A DNA stretch of 29,437 nucleotides from JAABSQ01 sp041642315 (lineage in GTDB: Bacteria > Desulfobacterota > Desulfobacteria > Desulfobacterales > Desulfococcaceae): assembly GCA_041642315.1 (NCBI GenBank), contig JBEPWQ010000013.1:1-29437 (forward strand). The letters are read 5' to 3'. The position numbers were made by a program, and so were the translations under genes. The notes beneath the pieces were generated by a model, which was not told the origin of the DNA, searched no databases, and was given only the letters and a program-made list of their open reading frames with translations. Positions 1 through 8,033 of the stretch are shown one piece after another; within the stretch, counting starts at the first letter, position 1; each line of letters opens with the position of its first letter.

Positions 1-14
1 GGGACGGCAGAAAC

Positions 15-818
15 ATGACGCCCGAAGAAGAAAAAATGCCCTTTACCACGCATCTGGAGGAGCTGCGAAACCGTCTGATTAAATCCTTTGTTGCAGTGGC
101 CGTCTGTTTTGTCGCAGCCTACGGTTTCAAGGAACAACTCTTCGAGATTCTTACCCGACCGCTCATTCAGGTGATGGGAAAAGGGGATTCCCTGATTTTC
201 ACCGGACTTCCGGAAGCATTCTTTACATACCTCAAATCTGCTTTCCTGGCAGCACTCCTGGTGGCCTCCCCGGTGATTATCTATCAGTTCTGGATGTTTG
301 TGGCCCCCGGCCTGTATCAGAAGGAAAAACGCATTCTTCTGCCTGTGGTGTTTCTCTCGGTCCTCTTTTTTTTAGGCGGAGCGCTGTTCGGATATTATAT
401 CGTTTTCCCCTACGGATTTAAGTTTTTCCTGGGATTCGCCGATGACAATCTGAAGGCGCTTCCTTCCATGAAAGAATATCTAGGATTCGCCACCAAACTG
501 CTGCTGGCCTTCGGGCTGGTTTTTGAGCTGCCGCTGGTGCTCACCGCCATGTCACGGATGGGGATCGTCTCCGTCGAATTCTTAAAAAAAAACCGGAAAT
601 ACGCCCTGCTCCTCTTTTTCGTCGGCGCCGCCATCATCACCCCGCCGGACGTGGTCACCCAGGTCATGATGGCCCTGCCCTTGATGGTGCTTTATGAAAT
701 CAGCATCATCGGTGCCAGAATCTTCCGGCGAAAACCGCTCACCGCCGAAGAGGAAGAGGAGGAGGAGGAAGCCCCGCGGAATGAAAATATTCGGGAAAGC
801 GGGGCCGAAAGTGAGTAA
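15..818 (+). CDS. tatC: Twin-arginine translocase subunit TatC
   Basis: Polytopic inner-membrane receptor of the Tat system, which recognises twin-arginine signal peptides and exports folded, often cofactor-loaded proteins. The 267-residue protein has the family hallmarks: a cytoplasmic N-terminal HLEELRNRL stretch (about residues 13-21), APGLYQKEKR in the first cytoplasmic loop region, FGLVFELP with the conserved membrane Glu171, and about six hydrophobic segments. The start at 15 follows a GGGACGG ribosome-binding sequence. The C-terminal tail (from about residue 240) is a run of glutamates, longer and more acidic than usual; its codons GAA/GAG also supply a purine-rich ribosome-binding tract for the next gene, which overlaps the tatC end by 38 bp. 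Exported metalloenzymes of a sulfate reducer (hydrogenases, formate dehydrogenases) are expected clients by general knowledge. tatB/tatA may lie left of the window, but this is not visible. Confidence 0.97.
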   Translation: MTPEEEKMPFTTHLEELRNRLIKSFVAVAVCFVAAYGFKEQLFEILTRPLIQVMGKGDSLIFTGLPEAFFTYLKSAFLAALLVASPVIIYQFWMFVAPGLYQKEKRILLPVVFLSVLFFLGGALFGYYIVFPYGFKFFLGFADDNLKALPSMKEYLGFATKLLLAFGLVFELPLVLTAMSRMGIVSVEFLKKNRKYALLLFFVGAAIITPPDVVTQVMMALPLMVLYEISIIGARIFRRKPLTAEEEEEEEEAPRNENIRESGAESE

Positions 819-2562
819 TCCGTTGAAAACGGATATCGGCTCGAACGATGTTGAGATGAAATATGAACTCCGGTTGAGCGAGACCGAAGCCGGTACCGGC
901 TATTTCTCCTGCGTTCCCGAATCGGTTGTCGATTTTGAATCGGGCCTGGAATTCCTGAAAAATCATCCGTATGACCAGTTCATGCGGAAACATCTCCTGG
1001 CGCACATGGCCGAATGGCCGGAAGAAAAAATCCGGAATCTAGTTCGCGTCACAATGCCTGAGGAGGGCGTGCATCGATCGCTTCTTCTGGAAGCCTGCCT
1101 GCTGAACGATGCCTTCGAGAAACTTCGCAGCGCCTTTTCCGAATCGGAAGTTCATTCACTGAGCCGCTTGTCCCCATTGACCTATATTCGAAGCCACCGC
1201 CTGCCGGATCAGCCCATACACAGGCGATGGATCGAGCTGTTCCGCCGGAATATTCAGGAACATCAGCCGCTGCCGCCTCCCCGAAAGGTCGATTTGGACC
1301 GCCCCTGTTCCGATGCCGATATTTCCAGAATCAAAACCGATACCGTTTCCATCGAATCGATTTTTCCCGACTTCCTCCCTCTGAAGGAGGTTCTCTTCGA
1401 ATCGGAGGAGGCCAAACCGGCCCTCCCCGCTCCGGCGGACACCGCCCGGATCGCTCTGGAGCGTTTGGCCGATATCGGGGTGATCGCCGGCGAAGAGATG
1501 CGCCACAACGCATCCCTGAGCCCGATCGCATTGCTCAGGAAATGGCGGGTGAATATCCAGCTCCGCCTCGGCCGACATCGGTATCGGCTCACCGGCAAGC
1601 AGACCGCTTACGGCCGGGGACTGGAGCTGGATCATGCCAGGGCCGCCTATGCCATGGAAATGGTGGAGCGGTGTTCCGCTTTCGCGAGTATCGGCCCGGA
1701 AGGCGTTATCGGGTACCAGGCGCCTTATCCGCTGATCCAGGGCCGGTTTTCCGAATTGGAGGACAGGAATATCCCGGCGCTGAATCCCGATCACCTGGCC
1801 CTGCAGGCCCCCTATGAAGATGAACCGCTCTACTGGCTGGAAGGCACCACGCCTGGACCGGCCGGTCCCGAGCCGATCCTGGTGCCGGTCCAGTGTGTCT
1901 TTCTCTTCTCCAACCTGGATGAAATCGCCCTTTTCTCAGGTCTCGGTTCCACCGGTCTGGCTTCTGGCAACACCATGGCCCAGGCCAAGGTGAATGCTCT
2001 GCTGGAGATCATCGAACGGCATTGTGAAGGGGTCACTCCATTTGCAACGGATCGATGCTTTGATCTAGAAACCACAGAGCCCCGCCTGGCTAAGCTTCTG
2101 TTGAATTATCTGGAAAACGGCATCCGTGTTCAGTTCCAGGACATCACCTCTCCCCTGGGAATCCCCTGCTGCAAGTGCTTTGTCATGGACGCCGCCGGAG
2201 GCATCATTCGGGGAACCGGGGCTCATCTCAATGCGGGTCTGGCCCTGATTTCAGCCATGACCGAAACCCCCTACCCGTTTCCTGGCGGGCCGCCCGCCTC
2301 GTCCGGGCTGACCGGATTGCTTCGGGTACCTTTTGAAAAGCTTCCTGATTTTACAACCGGCAGCCCCGAAACCGATTTGGCCTTACTGGAACAGCTCCTA
2401 GCGGCCAACGGATACCGACCCGTCTATGTCGATCTCACCCGCCGGGATCTTGCATTGCCGGTGGTTCGAGCGATGATACCGGGGATGGAGATCACCCCCG
2501 ATTTTGACCGGTTTTCACGGGTGCATCCGCGTCTGTTCGCCAATTATATAGAGATATATTAG
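781..2562 (+). CDS. YcaO-domain protein (ATP-dependent backbone-activating family) with unknown N-terminal domain
   Basis: About 593 residues. The C-terminal half is a YcaO domain with three recognisable ATP/Mg-binding stretches: AYGRGLELDHARAAYAMEMV followed by ER (about 276-297), GLGSTGLASGNTMAQAKVNA leading into ALLEIIER (about 387-414), and GTGAHLNAGLALISAMTE (about 478-495). YcaO enzymes use ATP to activate peptide amide bonds (azoline or thioamide formation), and E. coli YcaO assists RimO modification of ribosomal protein S12. The first 260 residues match no family I recognise. The tail ends in NYIEIY and lacks the proline-rich C-terminus of azoline-forming cyclodehydratases. The frame is open from 694, but ATG 781 is preferred because it follows a GGAGGAGGAGGAAG tract inside the end of tatC; GTG 811 is an alternative. 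No precursor peptide, TfuA or dehydrogenase gene is adjacent. The PrmA-like methyltransferase follows 5 bp downstream, so the two probably act together. The substrate is unknown. Confidence 0.88.
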   Translation: MKIFGKAGPKVSNPLKTDIGSNDVEMKYELRLSETEAGTGYFSCVPESVVDFESGLEFLKNHPYDQFMRKHLLAHMAEWPEEKIRNLVRVTMPEEGVHRSLLLEACLLNDAFEKLRSAFSESEVHSLSRLSPLTYIRSHRLPDQPIHRRWIELFRRNIQEHQPLPPPRKVDLDRPCSDADISRIKTDTVSIESIFPDFLPLKEVLFESEEAKPALPAPADTARIALERLADIGVIAGEEMRHNASLSPIALLRKWRVNIQLRLGRHRYRLTGKQTAYGRGLELDHARAAYAMEMVERCSAFASIGPEGVIGYQAPYPLIQGRFSELEDRNIPALNPDHLALQAPYEDEPLYWLEGTTPGPAGPEPILVPVQCVFLFSNLDEIALFSGLGSTGLASGNTMAQAKVNALLEIIERHCEGVTPFATDRCFDLETTEPRLAKLLLNYLENGIRVQFQDITSPLGIPCCKCFVMDAAGGIIRGTGAHLNAGLALISAMTETPYPFPGGPPASSGLTGLLRVPFEKLPDFTTGSPETDLALLEQLLAANGYRPVYVDLTRRDLALPVVRAMIPGMEITPDFDRFSRVHPRLFANYIEIY

Positions 2563-2567
2563 CAAAC

Positions 2568-3416
2568 TTGAAATCAGACACCGACCTGAATTCCCTTTTT
2601 TCCGGCCCAGCGGATGTGAAAACCATTCAAGAAGCGGCTATGGCGCACGCGGAAACCCGTTGGGAAAGCCTCACGCCCCGTGCGCTGGAAAAATTCATCA
2701 CCGCAGCCTTTTACCTGACTCGCTTGCAATCCAAATACATCCTGAAATCCCTGGTGATGGACGGGCGTTTGGCCTACCGGGACCGGCACGGCCGAACGGT
2801 GATCGAAAAATCCTTCGATCGCGCCGTTCGCATTACACCGCGGATTGTACTCAAACCCCCGGAAACCGCCTTTCATCCGGAAAAAGAGGATGTGGTGATT
2901 CAGCTCCGCCAGGGTGCATCCTTCGGCACCGGAAGCCATCCGACCACGCGAATGGCCCTTCGGGGAATCGAGCAAGCGCTGAAGTGCATCGATCTGAACC
3001 GCAAAAGCGGAAGTGCCGCGATCGATATCGGCACCGGGTCCGGAGTTCTGGGGATCGCAGCCATCGGCCTGGGCCTCGACCGAGTCGTAGGGCTGGACAT
3101 CGATGCCTGCGCGCGAAACGAAGCCCTGGAAAATGCACGAATCAACGGATTCCAGGATCAGTTCGAGGTCCGGAGCGCATCCATGGATGCCATCGAGGAA
3201 GATTTCGACTTGATCCTGGCAAATTTGCGCCTGCCCACCCTGAACCGAATCCTGCCTCACCTCCAGCGAGTGGCCCGCCGCCCCTGCGCCATGGTGATCT
3301 CCGGTCTCAAAACCGATGAAATCCCCGATCTGAAAGATATGTTCGATTTTTACGCACTCAAGCCGATTTGGGAAGATACGGAAAAAGGTTGGGCCGCCGT
3401 CGTATTCCGCGGATGA
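2568..3416 (+). CDS. PrmA-like (ribosomal protein L11 methyltransferase family) SAM-dependent methyltransferase
   Basis: Class I SAM methyltransferase of 282 residues. It carries the PrmA signature ASFGTGSHPTTRMAL, motif I AIDIGTGSGVLGIAA with acidic loop GLDID, and LILANLRLPTLNRILPHL where PrmA has its ANI/L catalytic segment. The end, GWAAVVF, matches the PrmA C-terminus. The N-terminal region (about 1-100) resembles the L11-binding domain of bona fide PrmA only weakly, so the target may be a different protein. The frame opens with TTG at 2568, five bases after the ycaO stop and with only a weak ribosome-binding site; ATG 2641 is an alternative that would remove 24 residues. It is the last gene of the tatC-ycaO unit and converges on dsrN. 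PrmA trimethylates L11 in E. coli; pairing with a YcaO protein, whose E. coli relative also acts in ribosomal-protein modification, suggests a protein-modification pair, but that is inference. Confidence 0.85.
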   Translation: MKSDTDLNSLFSGPADVKTIQEAAMAHAETRWESLTPRALEKFITAAFYLTRLQSKYILKSLVMDGRLAYRDRHGRTVIEKSFDRAVRITPRIVLKPPETAFHPEKEDVVIQLRQGASFGTGSHPTTRMALRGIEQALKCIDLNRKSGSAAIDIGTGSGVLGIAAIGLGLDRVVGLDIDACARNEALENARINGFQDQFEVRSASMDAIEEDFDLILANLRLPTLNRILPHLQRVARRPCAMVISGLKTDEIPDLKDMFDFYALKPIWEDTEKGWAAVVFRG

Positions 3417-3489
3417 TTTTCCGAAAACAGGTAGGCGATCGGAAAGCGATGGAGGCTTCAGAACCGGTTTGCAGAAGAGAGAGATCGGC

Positions 3490-3519
3490 AGGCATGCCGG
3501 CGATATCGCCGGCATGCCT
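3490..3519. terminator. 30-bp perfect palindrome between convergent genes
   Basis: A gap-free palindrome with arms AGGCATGCCGGCGAT and its exact complement. It would form a long GC-rich hairpin in either transcript. It sits 73 bp after the methyltransferase stop and runs into the stop codon of dsrN (TAG at 3518-3520), so it lies where both transcripts should end. Neither flank has a clear T-tract, so it is not a textbook intrinsic terminator; a 3'-end stabiliser or a protein-binding site is also possible. The rest of 3417-3489 shows nothing else. Confidence 0.6.
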
Positions 3520-4960
3520 ACTGAATTGAGCGCTCCCTGTAGGCCGCCGCATTGGCGACCATCGATTCGGCCCAGGTCGGCACCCCCAGGGCGTGGATGT
3601 GGGTGTAGGTGGCGAAAACGTTTTTGTAGGTGATGCCGTCGCGGTGGTCGATGAACCCGGTCCCCCGGCGCATGCCCAATACCATATCCTCGGCCCGGCC
3701 CCGCCATTCCAAAACCTTCGAATAGCGAAATTCATGGCCCCGAATTTCGGTTCCCACCGGAAAATAGGGGTTCGCGCCGTCCACCTTCAGGATGGTGTAC
3801 CCGAGCCCCTGGGGCCGATCGCATAACCCGAAGACGATCGGCAAAATCCCGGCCATGGGAAACGTGTCGCCTTCGATCACCAGAGACTCCCCCAGGTACA
3901 TCAATCCCCCGCATTCGGCATAAATGGGAAGTCCGGCTTCCGCGGCCGCTTTCAGCTCCCGAATGAAATCGAGATTCCGGCAGAGCGCCCGGGCATGGGT
4001 TTCAGGAAATCCGCCGCCGATATACAACCCGTCCACCGAAGGAAGAACGGTATCCTTGCAGGCATTGATGAAAACCGGTTCCGCGCCGGCGGCTATCAGG
4101 GCTTCGATATTGTCGGGATAGTAGAATTGGAATGCGGAATCCCGGAGAATTCCGATTCGCGGTTTTCCATTGGAAACCGTATGACCGGCGGGGGCCCTAT
4201 TTTTCATGGAAACCGCGGGATTTTGGAAAACCTCCGGGGAAATCGAGGAAATCGGTCCGGCATTCAGGGCGATATCGGCCAGGCCGTCCAGGTCGAGATA
4301 TGTTGAAGCCATTTCCGCAGCGGCATCCACGGCGGCCTCGGACAAGGCGTGTTCCGGAGTGGGCACCAGGCCCATGTGGCGCTCGGGAAACTGCTGCCGG
4401 TCCAGTTTGGGTACCGCTCCCACCACCGGAATGCCGCAGTGGGTTTCGATACTCTCTCGAAGGATTTTTTCGTGGCGGGAACCGGCGATCCGGTTGAGAA
4501 TCACTCCGCTGATCCGCACCCGGGAATCGAAATGGATGCATCCGGAGATCATCGCGGCCATGGTGCGGGTGGTTTTGGTGCAGTCGACACAGAGAATGAC
4601 CGGCGCGGACAAGAGTTTGGCCACCTCCGCGCTGCTGGTGGATCCCTCGGGATCGATGCCGTCGTAAAGACCTCGATTTCCTTCGACGACGGCGAAATGA
4701 ACGGGGCCGGTATGATTCAGGAAGGATTTTAGAACACGCGGTTTGTCGACCAGGAAGGTATCGAGGTTATAGCAGGGCCGACCCGCCGCCAGGGCAAGCC
4801 AGCCCGCGTCGATATAGTCCGGCCCTTTTTTGAACGGTGAGACGAGTCTGCCGGATTTCCGCCAGGCTCTGATGAGCCCGATGGACATGATCGTCTTCCC
4901 GGACCCCCCGCGCAAACCGGCCATGAAAATTCTCGGTAACTGGGCGGTTTGAGGGTGCAT
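3518..4960 (-). CDS. dsrN: Siroheme amidase DsrN (CbiA/CobB-type, glutamine-dependent)
   Basis: 480 residues with the two-domain layout of cobyrinate a,c-diamide synthase: an N-terminal ATPase with P-loop GLRGGSGKT (residues 15-23) and a C-terminal class I glutamine amidotransferase with GGGFPETHARAL, the nucleophile Cys350 in AECGGLMYLG, and a THIHAL histidine segment near the end. CbiA amidates the corrin a and c carboxylates. In dsr loci this family is DsrN, assigned to amidation of siroheme to the siroamide of dissimilatory sulfite reductase; its place directly after dsrD in the dsr operon, with no cobalamin genes nearby, favours that role. The frame extends to ATG 5035, overlapping dsrD, but ATG 4960 starts just before the P-loop strand as in the family and is preferred, although its ribosome-binding site is weak. 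A role in cobalamin synthesis cannot be excluded from sequence alone. Confidence 0.88.
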   Translation of the reverse strand: MHPQTAQLPRIFMAGLRGGSGKTIMSIGLIRAWRKSGRLVSPFKKGPDYIDAGWLALAAGRPCYNLDTFLVDKPRVLKSFLNHTGPVHFAVVEGNRGLYDGIDPEGSTSSAEVAKLLSAPVILCVDCTKTTRTMAAMISGCIHFDSRVRISGVILNRIAGSRHEKILRESIETHCGIPVVGAVPKLDRQQFPERHMGLVPTPEHALSEAAVDAAAEMASTYLDLDGLADIALNAGPISSISPEVFQNPAVSMKNRAPAGHTVSNGKPRIGILRDSAFQFYYPDNIEALIAAGAEPVFINACKDTVLPSVDGLYIGGGFPETHARALCRNLDFIRELKAAAEAGLPIYAECGGLMYLGESLVIEGDTFPMAGILPIVFGLCDRPQGLGYTILKVDGANPYFPVGTEIRGHEFRYSKVLEWRGRAEDMVLGMRRGTGFIDHRDGITYKNVFATYTHIHALGVPTWAESMVANAAAYRERSIQ

Positions 4961-5015
4961 GGAATTTCTTGAAGCGCTTAATACGGATTCGGGCTCACAC
5001 ACAAAAAAGTTTTGC

Positions 5016-5264
5016 TTATTCTTCACCTTCTTCATGTTCGGCGGCCGCCTGTTTGCCGGTGCCGGGCAGGCCGTACATGGTGGTGCTGCCGCTGGACCAG
5101 TAGACCAGAACTCCCTCAGTGACCATCTGGTTGATCAGTTTCTTGGCGGCTCTCGGCTTCTCGTCCAGAATCTTGGACAGATCGTTGAAGTAGAATTTGG
5201 ATTTGGATTTTTGTTTCTTTTGAAGCTCGGTGACGATCTTTTCTTTTGCCTCTTCGTATTCCAT
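5016..5264 (-). CDS. dsrD: Dissimilatory sulfite reductase accessory protein DsrD
   Basis: An 82-residue winged-helix protein almost superimposable on known DsrD: KSKSKFYFNDL near the start, then VYWSSGSTTMYGLPGTGKQA near the end and an acidic tail. DsrD is characteristic of sulfate-reducing (rather than sulfur-oxidising) DsrAB systems and has been reported to stimulate DsrAB-dependent sulfite reduction. The frame opens at ATG 5285, but that codon lies in the stem of an 11-bp hairpin; ATG 5264 has a GGAAAAGGGG ribosome-binding sequence directly upstream and matches the family N-terminus (MEYEEAK...), so it is chosen. It lies 75 bp after dsrB and 55 bp before dsrN in the same direction. Confidence 0.96.
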   Translation of the reverse strand: MEYEEAKEKIVTELQKKQKSKSKFYFNDLSKILDEKPRAAKKLINQMVTEGVLVYWSSGSTTMYGLPGTGKQAAAEHEEGEE

Positions 5265-5282
5265 TTTAACCCCTTTTCCGAA

Positions 5283-5320
5283 CATTCAGGGGACGCGACG
5301 GATGCCGCATCCCCTGAATG
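5283..5320 (-). promoter_or_regulatory. Intercistronic hairpin between dsrB and dsrD
   Basis: Perfect 11-bp arms (5283-5293 and 5310-5320; arm TCCCCTGAATG) around a 16-nt loop, 19 bp after the dsrB stop and just before the dsrD ribosome-binding site. There is no T-tract on the minus strand, so a partial terminator or an mRNA-processing or 3'-stabilising element that sets the dsrAB:dsrD ratio is more likely than full termination. The function is inferred; the repeat is directly visible. Confidence 0.6.
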
Positions 5321-5339
5321 CATTTAGATGACGCAAAAA

Positions 5340-6488
5340 TTAGAATTTGAACTGGGTTGACTGACGCCAGGTATAATAGGCCGGATCACGGAAATCATCG
5401 ATGAGATGATGAGTAAAATCGAGTTCGCATTTCTCAAAGAAACGCTCCCAACCGATCCGTTCGGCCCACTCGCCGAGCCGTTCGTATTTATTGGCGTCCT
5501 TGGCATAGGCTTCGACCATGTGGTTGATGGTCTCGGTCATCTTGGGCCATCTCGGCATTTCATTGGGCAGAAAAGCCACGACCACCTTGGAGAACTTGGG
5601 TGTGCTGATTCGGTTGGAGACCTTGCCGCCGGCCATCAGCACGATACCGTCACCTTCCTTGTCCGACAGCGGCATGGAGGGGCACATGGTGTAGCAGTTA
5701 CCACAGAACATGCAACGTTCTTCCTTCACCGCAACACTCTTGACCTCTTTGCCCTCTTTGGTTTCCACCTTGGCGGGCTTGATGGCGCCGGTGGGGCAAG
5801 CGGCGATCGCCAGCGGAATTTCGCAGACTTTATCCAGCCATTCATGGTCCAGCATCGGCGGTTTCCGGTGATACCCGAGAATGGCGATGTCGGAACAGTG
5901 AACCGCACCGCACATGTTGAGGCAGCAGGCCATGGAGATCCGCAGCGGAGCCGGAAGCCGCATGTTCTTGAAATCATTGAAGACCTCGTCCATGGTCGCC
6001 TTCACGGTACCGGAGGCGTCGGTGGCCGGGGTATGGCAGTGGATCCAGCCCTGGGTATGGACGATATTGGTGATGCCGGCGCCGGTGCCGCCGATGGGAA
6101 ATTTCATGCTTCCGGCGGCGAACTTACGGCTCTCGAGGTCTTTTTTAAGGGCGTCGACCTTGGACTTGTCGTCCACCATGAACTCGATGTTGTTCCGGGT
6201 GGTGAACCGAAGATATCCGTCGCAGTGTTTTTCAGCGATTTCACAAATTTCTCGAATCATGGTGGTGGACATCAATCGTACACCGCCGCATCGGACGGTG
6301 TAGACCTCGTCTCCGGTCTCGGAAACATGAACCAGAATACCGGGTTCGAGGATCTCATGGTACAGCCATTTCCCCTTATTGTTGGCGATATACGGAGGAT
6401 AAAACTGATCGTATTTTTTAGGACCGATGTCGGTGATCCGATCTTTCATCGGCTCTTTCGGGTCGTAACCAGAAGATATAAATGCCAT
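5340..6488 (-). CDS. dsrB: Dissimilatory sulfite reductase subunit beta
   Basis: 382 residues, full length. DsrB pairs with DsrA in the alpha2beta2 (siro)heme [4Fe-4S] enzyme that reduces sulfite to the DsrC-bound trisulfide in the last step of cytoplasmic sulfate respiration. Visible marks: the start MAFISSGYDP, siroheme/cluster cysteines in CCLNMCGAVHC (C188, C189, C193, C198), C231 in ACPTGAIKP, an inserted ferredoxin motif CMFCGNCYTMC (C259, C262, C265, C269), and the family C-terminus AYYTWRQSTQFKF. A strong AAGGAGG ribosome-binding site lies upstream of ATG 6488, 15 bp after dsrA, so the two are translationally linked. The protein follows sulfate-reducer DsrB throughout, with no sign of damage or of oxidative-type (sulfur oxidiser) divergence. 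Confidence 0.99.
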   Translation of the reverse strand: MAFISSGYDPKEPMKDRITDIGPKKYDQFYPPYIANNKGKWLYHEILEPGILVHVSETGDEVYTVRCGGVRLMSTTMIREICEIAEKHCDGYLRFTTRNNIEFMVDDKSKVDALKKDLESRKFAAGSMKFPIGGTGAGITNIVHTQGWIHCHTPATDASGTVKATMDEVFNDFKNMRLPAPLRISMACCLNMCGAVHCSDIAILGYHRKPPMLDHEWLDKVCEIPLAIAACPTGAIKPAKVETKEGKEVKSVAVKEERCMFCGNCYTMCPSMPLSDKEGDGIVLMAGGKVSNRISTPKFSKVVVAFLPNEMPRWPKMTETINHMVEAYAKDANKYERLGEWAERIGWERFFEKCELDFTHHLIDDFRDPAYYTWRQSTQFKF

Positions 6489-6503
6489 GGTGTTTTCTCC
6501 TCC

Positions 6504-7817
6504 TTATCTCTGATGGTGTTTTCTGTATTCTTCGATATCCCGATCAAAACCGCCTTCGACCTCTTCTTCTTTCCAGAAGATGTAGGGGTTGGTTCTCGGC
6601 TCCTTGACGTGCCGCGGATCGGGCTTGATATCGGTCATCTCGAGCAGCTTCTGGAAACCCTGGCGCTTGATCAGCTCGCCCAGCCGCTCGCGGTTTTTGC
6701 CCTCTTCCATCCACCAATCCCACACCTTTTCGATGACCTCTTTGATCTCGTCATAAGGCTCTTCAGTGGAGATAAAGGGAACCAGCAAGCTGCCCATCTG
6801 TGCGCCGTCCAGGATCGGGGCCTTGGCGCCGACCAGGATGGAGCAGCCGCGCTCGTCGCCGATTCTCAGGGCGCGCGGCATGACATTGATGCAGTGCATG
6901 CAGCGGACGCACTCCCGGTTATTGATCTCGAGTTTGCCGTCTTCATATTTCATGCAGTTGGTGGGGCAAAGCTTGACGACCTCTTTTTCAATGTCGAAGG
7001 GGCCCCAATCACGACCCGCATGGGCGCCGGCGTTGGGTGCGAATTCGCCGCCCACGTAACCGGCCACCGCTTCCTGGTCGATCTTGATGTCGTCTTTCCA
7101 GGTGCCGATGAAGGACATGTCGGCCCGGGCGATAGAGGCGACGCACCCGTTGGGGCAGCCGTCAAACTTGAACTTGAATTTGTAGGGGAAGGCCGGACGA
7201 TGGAGCTCGTCTTGGTACTCCTGGGTCAAATCATAGCACAGGGCCTGGGTGTCGTAACAGGAGTACTCACACCGGGCCTGGCCGATACAGTCGGCCGGGG
7301 TCCGCAGGTTGGAACCGGAACCGCCCAGATCCTGATTCAGGTTGTGTGTGAGTTCATAAAAAATTTCCTCAAGCTGCGGTGTGGTGGTGCCCAGAAAGAT
7401 AATGTCGCCGGTGGAACCGTGCATATTGGTGATGCCGCTGCCCCGGAAATCCCACAGATCGCAGATCTTTCTCAGATAATCGGCCGTATAGAACTTGCCG
7501 CCCGGTTGAGCCACCCGCATGGTGTGAAAATGGGCGACGCCGGGAAATGCCTGCGGCTGGTCGCAGTATCGGCCGATAACCCCGCCGCCGTAACCGAAAA
7601 CCCCGACGATGCCGCCGTGTTTCCAGTGGGTGGTTCCGTCTGAAAAGGATAGTTCCAACACCCCCATCAGATCTTCGACCACATCCTGGGGAATCTGAAA
7701 TTCAATATTCTCGGCGTTTTTCGCCCTCACTTCCGCTTGTTGCTTCAAGTCAGACACGAAACTCGGCCAAGGACCGGTCTCGAGCTGATCCAACAAAGGG
7801 GTTTTATGTTTCGCCAT
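6504..7817 (-). CDS. dsrA: Dissimilatory sulfite reductase subunit alpha
   Basis: 437 residues. It carries TPLLDQLETGPWPSFV at the N-terminus, GSNLRTPADCIGQARCEYSC and GCPNGCVASIARAD (cysteines of the siroheme-coupled cluster), LCPTNCM, and a ferredoxin-like ECVRCMHCINVMP insert, in the usual order. It is the structural and catalytic partner of DsrB. ATG 7817 has a GGAGGTAAG ribosome-binding sequence. It is the first dsr gene after a well-formed promoter at 8005-8033, giving a leader of about 180 nt. The order dsrABDN is that of Desulfobacterota sulfate reducers. Confidence 0.99.
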   Translation of the reverse strand: MAKHKTPLLDQLETGPWPSFVSDLKQQAEVRAKNAENIEFQIPQDVVEDLMGVLELSFSDGTTHWKHGGIVGVFGYGGGVIGRYCDQPQAFPGVAHFHTMRVAQPGGKFYTADYLRKICDLWDFRGSGITNMHGSTGDIIFLGTTTPQLEEIFYELTHNLNQDLGGSGSNLRTPADCIGQARCEYSCYDTQALCYDLTQEYQDELHRPAFPYKFKFKFDGCPNGCVASIARADMSFIGTWKDDIKIDQEAVAGYVGGEFAPNAGAHAGRDWGPFDIEKEVVKLCPTNCMKYEDGKLEINNRECVRCMHCINVMPRALRIGDERGCSILVGAKAPILDGAQMGSLLVPFISTEEPYDEIKEVIEKVWDWWMEEGKNRERLGELIKRQGFQKLLEMTDIKPDPRHVKEPRTNPYIFWKEEEVEGGFDRDIEEYRKHHQR

Positions 7818-8004
7818 TATCTTACCTCCATGTTCGTTTGAAATAATTTACCATCCTGACCAAAGTGAGAAACTATCCTACCACAAAACGGGGCTTTCGG
7901 GGTCACCTCCTCTCGATTTCTATTCATAAAGAACCGTTCCTTGAAAACCTGATATGAGCAATTATTTCTCGGTTTGCACTTCCCAAAATTCACTTAAAGG
8001 CGAA

Positions 8005-8033
8005 TTTATAAAGCCAATCGCCGTTCATGTCAA
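8005..8033 (-). promoter_or_regulatory. sigma70-type promoter of the dsr operon
   Basis: On the minus strand, TTGACA (8028-8033), 17 bp, then TATAAA (8005-8010): a consensus -35, ideal spacing and a five-of-six -10. The transcript should start near 7998, leaving about 180 nt of leader before dsrA. The leader (7818-7998) is AT-rich and I see no known riboswitch in it. Confidence 0.75.

Noticed and set aside
781..3416. A full RiPP (azole peptide) cluster around the YcaO protein
   Set aside because: No precursor peptide, dehydrogenase, docking protein, protease or transporter is adjacent; tatC is a general export gene.
5406..7643. A 745-codon open frame on the plus strand opposite dsrB and dsrA
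   Set aside because: It is the antisense shadow of two certain genes in a GC-rich region; its protein has no recognisable domain and spans their junction without a ribosome-binding site.
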